The position numbers were made by a program, and so were the translations under genes. Positions 23,831 to 28,338 of a stretch of 28,338 nucleotides of DNA are shown here, piece after piece (positions within the stretch are counted from its first letter, which is position 1; each line of letters opens with the position of its first letter). The notes beneath the pieces are model-generated. The model saw nothing but the letters and a program-made list of their open reading frames with translations. It did not search any database and was not told the DNA's origin. The stretch lies in the NCBI GenBank assembly GCA_045617845.1, contig JAZLJL010000046.1, positions 1 through 28,338 on the forward strand. Direction: 5' to 3'. This DNA comes from UBA1181 sp045617845 (GTDB taxonomy: Bacteria; Bacteroidota; Bacteroidia; Bacteroidales; Paludibacteraceae).

Positions 23831-24928
23831 ATGGAAATAACACTAACACCCATCTGCATCGGAGATTTATATGCAGGATTTAAAAACAGTGAAGAAGAAG
23901 GCGTATTTGGCTACGGTGGCAAACTGAATATTCGCCCCAAGTACCAACGTGAGTTTGTTTATAGCGAGAAGCAACAAGTGGCAGTAATTGATAGCATACG
24001 CAAAGGGTTTCCGCTCAATGTCATGTATTGGGTAGAGAATGAGGACGGAACGTTCGAACTACTCGATGGTCAACAACGCACAATGAGTATCTGCGAGTTC
24101 TTGAGCGGTAACTTTTTTGTCGATTGGAACGGTACACTTAAAAGTGGTGTAAACCTTACCCCTGACGAACTGCAGAAATTCAACGCCTACCAACTGATGG
24201 TGTATATTTGCAGAAACGGCAACGATAGCGAAAAACTCGATTGGTTTAAGACGATAAATATTGCAGGTGAAAAACTGACTGAGCAAGAGATTCGTAATGC
24301 AGTCTATTGTGGAGAATGGGTAACTGCCGCAAAACGCAAATTTAGCAAAACAGGCTGCGTGGCTTATAAAATAGGTAGCGACTACATGAGTGGCTCTCCT
24401 ATTCGTCAAGATTATCTGGAGACAGCCATAGCGTGGATCAACAACGGCAAGATAAAAGAATACATGGCAGAACATCAGCACGATAGTAATGCTGACGACC
24501 TATGGCTCTACTTTCAGAACGTAATCCAATGGGTACAAGCTAAGTTCCCCAAAAAACGTAGAGAAATGAAACAAGTGGCATGGGGCGAACTTTACAACAA
24601 GCACAAGGATGACAAACTTGACGCAACCGAGCTTGAGAAAAGAATTGCTGAACTCATGAAAGATAGTGATGTGCAGAAAAAATCTGGCATCTACGCCTAT
24701 GTTTTGGACGGAGACGAGCATCACCTTGGCATCCGAGCCTTTGACGACAACACCAAGCGAGAAGTGTACGAGAGGCAGAATGGTATTTGCAAAAATTGTG
24801 GCAAGCACTTTGAAATCGAGCAAATGGAAGCCGACCACATCACTCCATGGAAAGAGGGCGGACGCACCATCGCCGACAACTGCCAAATGCTCTGCCGTGA
24901 GTGCAATAGGCGGAAGAGTGATAAATAA
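23831..24928 (+). CDS. DUF262-HNH protein, probable restriction endonuclease
   Basis: 365 residues. The N-terminal DUF262 (GmrSD-type, ParB/Srx-like) domain has 'RPKYQREFVYSEKQQVAVI', 'IRKGFPLNVMYWVEN' and the nucleotide-binding motif D79-G-Q-Q-R83. The C-terminal HNH domain has C320-x2-C323, D335-H336 in 'EADHITPW', N350 and the second pair C355-x2-C358, so both zinc knuckles and the HNH core look intact. In GmrSD-type enzymes a DUF262 domain senses nucleotide while a nuclease domain cuts DNA; here the nuclease is HNH instead of DUF1524. Four bp spacing from the methyltransferase suggests a matched nuclease-methylase pair. The final 45 bp recur three times downstream, and a terminator lies 5 bp after the stop. 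Confidence 0.88.
   Translation: MEITLTPICIGDLYAGFKNSEEEGVFGYGGKLNIRPKYQREFVYSEKQQVAVIDSIRKGFPLNVMYWVENEDGTFELLDGQQRTMSICEFLSGNFFVDWNGTLKSGVNLTPDELQKFNAYQLMVYICRNGNDSEKLDWFKTINIAGEKLTEQEIRNAVYCGEWVTAAKRKFSKTGCVAYKIGSDYMSGSPIRQDYLETAIAWINNGKIKEYMAEHQHDSNADDLWLYFQNVIQWVQAKFPKKRREMKQVAWGELYNKHKDDKLDATELEKRIAELMKDSDVQKKSGIYAYVLDGDEHHLGIRAFDDNTKREVYERQNGICKNCGKHFEIEQMEADHITPWKEGGRTIADNCQMLCRECNRRKSDK
24883..24928 (+). repeat. Repeat R1: 3' end of the HNH gene, parent of a four-copy direct repeat
   Basis: The codons for QMLCRECNRRKSDK and the stop. Copies follow at 25113 (R2), 26730 (R3) and 27756 (R4), all in the same orientation, each downstream of a distinct segment. Confidence 0.9.
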
Positions 24929-24933
24929 TAAAG

Positions 24934-24968
24934 AACGGCTGAATTGAAATCTCAATCCAGCCGTTTTC
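24934..24968 (+). terminator. Terminator after the DUF262-HNH gene
   Basis: AACGGCTG (24934-24941) pairs with CAGCCGTT (24958-24965), continued by ATTGA/TCAAT across one mismatch, loop AATC, then TTTTC (weak T run). It lies 5 bp after the HNH stop. Confidence 0.8.
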
Positions 24969-25011
24969 GTTACAACAAACAACCCAAAGAGCCATTATGG
25001 TTGTCTGGCCC

Positions 25012-25077
25012 TAATCCAAAATTTATATGTGATTTTTTGGATTATAATCCAATATTTTGGTATGAAATTTTGGATTA
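25012..25077. repeat. Two tandem 33-bp units made of TAATCCAA...TTGGATTA
   Basis: Units 25012-25044 and 25045-25077 each begin TAATCCAA and end TTGGATTA, so the junction is a perfect 16-bp palindrome (25037-25052) and the outer arms CTAATCCAAAATTT/AAATTTTGGATTAG (25011-25024, 25065-25078) are a perfect 14-bp inverted repeat. It looks like an operator array, yet no gene starts just after it. Similar TTGGATAAA strings occur before the second ATPase. Confidence 0.8.
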
Positions 25078-25112
25078 GACATCAGGTCGCATTGCGAAAA
25101 GAAATATAACTA

Positions 25113-25158
25113 CCAAATGCTCTGTCGCGAGTGCAATAGACGGAAGAGCGATAAGTAA
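25113..25158 (+). repeat. Repeat R2: orphan copy of the HNH gene end
   Basis: Encodes N-Y-QMLCRECNRRKSDK-stop in the HNH frame. Of six differences from R1, five are synonymous. No HNH gene precedes it; similarity ends a few codons upstream, apart from a GGTCGCA that may match an earlier HNH codon run. Confidence 0.9.
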
Positions 25159-25176
25159 CGAAAGTAGTTAACCCCA

Positions 25177-25254
25177 CAAACTTAGACAATCAACGTCTGA
25201 AAGACGTTATATTGATAACCTATACATACACTGAAACGCAGTGAAGTGTATGTG
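25177..25254 (+). repeat. Repeat H1: two-hairpin direct repeat before ATPase 2
   Basis: A 78-bp element recurring at 26626-26704. It holds AACGTCT-GAA-AGACGTT (25192-25208), a perfect 7-bp hairpin, and a second hairpin ACATACACT/AGTGTATGT around a GAAACG-type loop. The look is that of REP-type intergenic palindromes. Confidence 0.8.
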
Positions 25255-25277
25255 TTTTGTGCAATAATTATCTTGTA

Positions 25278-25342
25278 TTGGATAAAAAAGATACTTTTTT
25301 GTTCAATACAGTTGTTGAATTGGATAAAGAATGTTAGCTTTG
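25278..25342 (+). promoter_or_regulatory. Promoter and repeated motif upstream of ATPase 2
   Basis: TTG (25312-25314), 20 nt, then TAGCTTTG (25335-25342), an exact TAnnTTTG box, 25 nt before the ATG. TTGGATAAA occurs at 25278 and 25320, 42 bp (about four helical turns) apart and on both sides of the -33 element, and a GTATTG/CAATAC inverted repeat (25275-25310) covers the first copy: candidate operator sites. Confidence 0.6.
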
Positions 25343-25366
25343 CTCAAGCAAATTCAAATTCGCTAA

Positions 25367-26605
25367 ATGAGAACAGTCATATACAATCAGAAAAAAGAAC
25401 GTGATAATCTGTTGGCTCAGCCTTATCTGCAGCGCCATACTAAGTATGCTTTGAGTGTTTTGCTCCAAAACCATAATATAAAACTGATAACGGGACCTCG
25501 ACGTGTGGGCAAATCTACTCAGGCGTTGCTTATGCTCAAAGGTAAAAATTTTGCTTATCTCAATTTCGATGACAATAAACTTCTTGAACTTTGGGACGAG
25601 GATTTGGTTATGAATATTCTCGATGAAGTCTATCCCAACTACGAGTTCCTGCTTCTTGACGAACTACAGAACATAAATGGATGGGATGTGTGGGTCAGCA
25701 AATTGTACAGACGTGGAGTCAACATGGTTATCACAGGCAGTAATGCCAATATGCTTTCAGGAGAGATGGCGACACTGCTTACCGGACGATACCTTGAGGT
25801 GAAGATGTTTCCTTTTAGCCTGAAGGAGACTATGGAGTGGATGCAGATTGACGTTCACGGAGTGCGTGAAGAACAACGTTTGCAGGTCGTACTCCATGAG
25901 TATCTTCTGAAAGGAGGGTATCCAGAAACGGTGGCAATGCGTAGCATCACTCAGAACTATCTATCAACACTTTTCGATAGCATCATCTACAAGGATATTG
26001 TAAAAAGACACAAAGTCCGCAACGTCACTGATCTCAATAATGTGGCATTATTCCTGTTAGCCAATTACTGCAATCCACTAAGTTATAATGACGTCTGTGA
26101 TGACCTTGGCTTGGCAAGTGTAAGTACCGTAAAGAAGTTTATGGAGTATCTGCACGAACCCTTCCTGTTCTACTATCTGCCAAGATTCAATAACAAACTG
26201 AAACTGATGAAGAAGGCTCCTCAGAAGGTCTATGTCGTAGATAATGGCTTTGTCACTTCCCGTGCTTTCAACCTTAGTGAAAACCTCGGACGGTTGTTAG
26301 AGAATCAAGTCTTCATAGAGTTACTGCGAAAGGGGTACGATACAGAGAATTCCCTCTTCTATTATCGCTCGCGCAATGACAAGGAGACCGATTTCGTGCT
26401 CCGAAATGGAACAAAGGTAGAACAGTTGATACAGGTCTGCTACGATCTGTCGAACGAAAAAACTCTGAAACGCGAAGTGTCTAGTCTAATGGAATGCGCA
26501 GATGAGCTACACTGTACAAAACTCACTATTGTTACATATAATGACGAACGGACAATAGAGCGCAATGGCTGCATAATAAATGTAGTGCCAATCAGCAAAC
26601 TTTAA
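25367..26605 (+). CDS. AAA ATPase with DUF4143 domain (second copy of the type)
   Basis: 412 residues. AAA_14 ATPase: Walker A 'GPRRVGKST' (43-51), 'FAYLNFDDNKL', Walker B 'FLLLDELQNI' with D98-E99, sensor 'VITGSNANMLSGEMATLLTG'. A winged-helix middle ('NPLSYNDVCDDLGLASVSTV') precedes the DUF4143 C-terminus, whose nuclease-like motif is weak ('ETDFVLRNG' then 'LIQVCYDL' instead of E-x-K), so nuclease activity is doubtful. It differs strongly in sequence from the ATPase at 19746, so the two are not a recent duplication. It has its own promoter and is enclosed by H1/H2 and R2/R3 repeats, as if it were a self-contained module. Function unknown. Confidence 0.87.
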   Translation: MRTVIYNQKKERDNLLAQPYLQRHTKYALSVLLQNHNIKLITGPRRVGKSTQALLMLKGKNFAYLNFDDNKLLELWDEDLVMNILDEVYPNYEFLLLDELQNINGWDVWVSKLYRRGVNMVITGSNANMLSGEMATLLTGRYLEVKMFPFSLKETMEWMQIDVHGVREEQRLQVVLHEYLLKGGYPETVAMRSITQNYLSTLFDSIIYKDIVKRHKVRNVTDLNNVALFLLANYCNPLSYNDVCDDLGLASVSTVKKFMEYLHEPFLFYYLPRFNNKLKLMKKAPQKVYVVDNGFVTSRAFNLSENLGRLLENQVFIELLRKGYDTENSLFYYRSRNDKETDFVLRNGTKVEQLIQVCYDLSNEKTLKREVSSLMECADELHCTKLTIVTYNDERTIERNGCIINVVPISKL

Positions 26606-26625
26606 GCCCGTAAAACAATTATCTG

Positions 26626-26704
26626 CAAACCTACGCATTCAACGTCTGAAAGACGTTCAACTGACAACTTTGTATATACACTGAAACGTAGTGAAGTGGA
26701 TGTG
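26626..26704 (+). repeat. Repeat H2: two-hairpin direct repeat after ATPase 2
   Basis: Second copy of the 25177 element, 20 bp after the ATPase stop. The AACGTCT-GAA-AGACGTT hairpin is identical; the rest differs at about a quarter of positions. Confidence 0.8.
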
Positions 26705-26729
26705 CGGGGTTGAAGTGTGAATAAAATGT

Positions 26730-26774
26730 CCAATGCTCTGCCGCGAGTGCAACAGGCGGAAGAGCGATAAGTAA
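26730..26774 (+). repeat. Repeat R3: orphan copy of the HNH gene end
   Basis: Encodes MLCRECNRRKSDK-stop. Apart from a 1-codon loss near its left end, all differences from R1 are synonymous. The copy is directly followed by the duplicated RNase G terminator sequence. Confidence 0.9.
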
Positions 26775-26838
26775 CCCCCTATCGCAGCTCCTAGAAAAAC
26801 ATCGGGCGGTGAATCGAATGGTTCGCCGCCCTTTTTAT
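26775..26838 (+). terminator. Duplicated RNase E/G terminator (copy T2)
   Basis: GGGCGGTGAA (26804-26813) pairs with TTCGCCGCCC (26822-26831), 10 bp with one T-G pair, then TTTTT. The flank ATCGCAGCTC and ACATCGGGCGGTG are shared with T1 at 19670-19730, as is TTTTTATTG after the stem. Confidence 0.85.
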
Positions 26839-26856
26839 TGAAAAAAAACGAAACAC

Positions 26857-26888
26857 CTTCGCATTTTTGCGAAGATTTACTATATTTG
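26857..26888 (+). promoter_or_regulatory. Operator palindrome and promoter of the HigBA pair
   Basis: CTTCGCA-TTTT-TGCGAAG (26857-26874) is a perfect 7-bp inverted repeat lying in the -33 region, and TATATTTG (26881-26888) is an exact TAnnTTTG box 15 nt before the toxin ATG. Toxin-antitoxin pairs usually repress themselves through such a palindrome. The very short leader supports the chosen toxin start. Confidence 0.75.
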
Positions 26889-26903
26889 CAAAAAATCGAG
26901 CCT

Positions 26904-27218
26904 ATGATAGTTGCATTTAAAGAAGAATATCTGAAGAATTTATACGTGACAGGGAAAGACGACAAAAAACACCGCTTTCAACCTGATGTAATCAGAAATT
27001 ATCAGAAATGCATCGCTCCAATGATAGACGCACCTAGTATTGAAGCGTTAGCGTTAATCGGTTCACTGCATTACGAAGTGCTACAAGGAGATAAAAAAGG
27101 AATCTCTTCCATACGGGTTAATTTACAGTACAGAATTGAATTCACTGTTCAGAAAAATGACAAGGAACAGAAACTAACTATTTGCAACATTCTCGATTTA
27201 TCAAACCACTATAAATAA
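26904..27218 (+). CDS. higB: RelE/HigB-family toxin
   Basis: 104 residues from the ATG at 26904; the open frame begins at 26838, but those 22 codons lie over the promoter and palindrome. RelE-fold features: two N-terminal helices, 'IEALALIGSLHYEVLQGDKK', then 'GISSIRVNLQYRIEFTV' (conserved R in a RelE strand) and a last strand 'LTICNILDLSNHYK' typical of HigB. Such toxins cleave mRNA on ribosomes. The HigA antitoxin gene begins 9 bp after it, toxin first, the usual order for higBA. Both proteins look intact. Confidence 0.88.
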   Translation: MIVAFKEEYLKNLYVTGKDDKKHRFQPDVIRNYQKCIAPMIDAPSIEALALIGSLHYEVLQGDKKGISSIRVNLQYRIEFTVQKNDKEQKLTICNILDLSNHYK

Positions 27219-27227
27219 AGCATCTTT

Positions 27228-27578
27228 ATGGCAACAACATCTCATATATCCCAAGAAATGATTGCAAATGACCTGCAAATCAACGCCCCTATCCATCCTG
27301 GAGAAATTATCAAGGACGAGATGGTTTATTTGGGTATTAGCCAAAAGAAACTATCAGATATTACAGGAATCTCCTATACAGTGATCAATGAAATTGTACA
27401 CTGCAAACGACAAGTGTCCATTGAATACGCCATGCTTTTCGAGGCTGCGTTATCACTCAACTCGGAGATGCTTGTGAATATGCAAACACGTTATAATAAA
27501 GAGACCCTTCTAAAGGACAAAAAATTTCTCTCACATTTAAGGGAAGTTCAAAAATTAGTGGCTACCATCGCACTATAA
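27228..27578 (+). CDS. higA: HigA-family antitoxin (HTH, Xre-type)
   Basis: 116 residues. 'INAPIHPGEIIKDEMVYLGI' is the standard HigA opening; the helix-turn-helix follows ('SQKKLSDITGISYTVINEIV'), then 'RQVSIEYAMLFEAALSLN' and 'MQTRYN', the conserved HigA tail region. It binds and neutralises the toxin and should repress the shared promoter through the palindrome at 26857. No frame damage. After it, 27579-27755 shows no convincing gene before repeat R4. Confidence 0.92.
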   Translation: MATTSHISQEMIANDLQINAPIHPGEIIKDEMVYLGISQKKLSDITGISYTVINEIVHCKRQVSIEYAMLFEAALSLNSEMLVNMQTRYNKETLLKDKKFLSHLREVQKLVATIAL

Positions 27579-27755
27579 AACCGCCCGAATCACATTACAA
27601 GACGGAAGAACGTTTGCCCAAATCCACAAGCGAATAAACCCAAGCATCGGCATATCCCCATTTGCCTGAAAGTCAATATTGCAGCAACCGATTGCATCGA
27701 CGAAGGAGATGCTGTCGGTTGGGAGGAAGGAGGGAGATGGTGAGTGGAGAACTGT

Positions 27756-27793
27756 CAAATGCTCTGCCGCGAGTGCAATAGGCGGAAGAGCAT
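27756..27793 (+). repeat. Repeat R4: orphan copy of the HNH gene end, truncated
   Basis: Encodes QMLCRECNRRKS in the HNH frame, with NC before it, then diverges before the stop. Its differences from R1 are synonymous. It is the last copy, about 35 bp before the promoter of the GH5 gene. Confidence 0.88.
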
Positions 27794-27806
27794 TGACCTA
27801 AAAGAA

Positions 27807-27837
27807 TTGTGATTCTAGAATTATTTGCCTACTTTTG
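27807..27837 (+). promoter_or_regulatory. Promoter of the GH5 gene
   Basis: TTG (27807-27809), 20 nt, then TACTTTTG (27830-27837), an exact TAnnTTTG box. The start codon is about 150 nt further on, so the leader is long; it includes a small GCATC/GATGC hairpin near 27920, but no switch that I recognise. Confidence 0.65.
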
Positions 27838-27991
27838 TCCATGACAAAAGCGGGTTGTAATCATTTCCGCTTAGTGATACATATGCGACAATAGTCAATT
27901 GATTATCTAATATTTAGCATCTTCTTTTGATGCTATTACTCATATAAATACATTACAGACTTACAAAACCTGAATTGAAAATCATAAGCGT

Positions 27992-28338
27992 ATGAAAAAG
28001 ATATTTACAATAATTTCTCTGCTTTTAGTCTATTTGCAGGGATTCGCGAAACTTGATTATTCGAATCCATCCGACAACGACTACATCGGCGAATGGGGCC
28101 GTTTGAAATTAGTCGGAAATCAACTATGCTCTGAGAAAGGAGAACCCATCCAATTACGCGGTTGGAGTACCTATGGTTATAGTGGTGAATTCGGAAAAGC
28201 TTTCGATGATCAAAGTGACTTTGATAAAATGAAAAGTTACGGAGCTAACTTTGCACGTATTGCTCAATATATCAATGAAGATTGGACATCTGGAGTAAGA
28301 ACTGATTGGGTTAAAAATTGTATCGATTATTGTGCTAA
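27992..28338 (+). CDS. Secreted GH5-family glycoside hydrolase (cellulase-like), N-terminal part
   Basis: 115 codons to the window edge. A signal peptide (MKKIFTIISLLLVYLQGFA) is followed by 'WGRLKLVGNQLCSEKGEPIQ' and 'LRGWSTYGYSG', then 'DFDKMKSYGANFARIAQYI', the usual opening of a glycoside hydrolase family 5 barrel, where the Arg of 'ANFARI' lies near the active site. Catalytic glutamates would be further on, outside the window. The closest type is an endo-beta-1,4-glucanase; substrate cannot be told from this part. It begins after the last repeat and has its own promoter, so it may mark the return to chromosomal backbone. Confidence 0.82.
   Translation, partial: MKKIFTIISLLLVYLQGFAKLDYSNPSDNDYIGEWGRLKLVGNQLCSEKGEPIQLRGWSTYGYSGEFGKAFDDQSDFDKMKSYGANFARIAQYINEDWTSGVRTDWVKNCIDYCA

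Noticed and set aside
19746..26605. The two DUF4143 ATPases as a recent duplication
   Set aside because: Outside the Walker motifs the two proteins are clearly different in sequence and length.
27573..27758. 61-residue minus-strand frame after HigA
   Set aside because: No signal, promoter or recognised family; it overlaps the HigA stop and ends at repeat R4. It could be a remnant, but evidence is too thin.
24883..27793. CRISPR-like array formed by the R repeats
   Set aside because: Spacers are 0.2-1.6 kb, contain genes, and the repeats are coding remnants; no cas genes.

Overview
The window looks like the chromosome of a member of the Bacteroidales. The evidence is the gene families (TamL/TamB pair, DUF2851, DUF4296, DUF5715, a very small AURKAIP1/COX24-like protein beside HU and RNase G, a DksA-like protein missing half its zinc cysteines) and Bacteroidetes-type promoters (TAnnTTTG boxes). 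I cannot name a genus. Nothing here looks like phage structure, tRNA, rRNA or CRISPR.

Layout. (1) 1-~1010: one end of an insertion sequence with an IS256-like, zinc-ribbon transposase that runs off the left edge. (2) 1038-10140, all minus: an envelope operon yegS-like lipid kinase > outer-membrane barrel > lipoprotein > tamB > tamL, tightly packed, with a promoter near 10170. (3) 10220-12085, plus: DUF2851 protein and dihydrofolate reductase. (4) 12135-17234, minus: short unknown protein, DUF4296 lipoprotein, lspA, dksA-like, recO, DUF5715 lipoprotein, PaaI-type thioesterase, GNAT protein. (5) 17486-19730, plus: HU, a 29-residue basic protein, RNase E/G, each set off by clear hairpins. These parts are ordinary core genome.

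(6) 19746-27990 is a variable, defence-like island between the RNase G terminator and a GH5 gene. It holds an AAA/DUF4143 ATPase (minus), a YhcG/DUF1016 nuclease-family gene, a roughly 190-nt region with strong potential RNA structure, an EcoRI-family adenine methyltransferase followed 4 bp later by a DUF262-HNH protein (a likely restriction-modification pair), a second DUF4143 ATPase, and a HigB/HigA toxin-antitoxin pair. It is more AT-rich than the core.

The most interesting signal is how this island is partitioned. The last ~45 bp of the DUF262-HNH gene occurs four times as direct repeats (24883, 25113, 26730, 27756), so that an orphan operator-like segment, the second ATPase and the HigBA pair each sit between two copies. 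Differences between copies are almost all synonymous in the HNH frame. Further direct repeats flank the DUF1016 gene (21311/22479) and the second ATPase (25177/26626), and the RNase G terminator is duplicated at 26775. Two elements, at the first ATPase and in the orphan segment, have an exact 33-bp period. My inference is an island in which modules are gained and lost by recombination at gene ends, perhaps with the HNH gene 3' end serving as an attachment site; no recombinase is visible. (7) 27992-28338: start of a secreted GH5 glycoside hydrolase, cut by the window edge.
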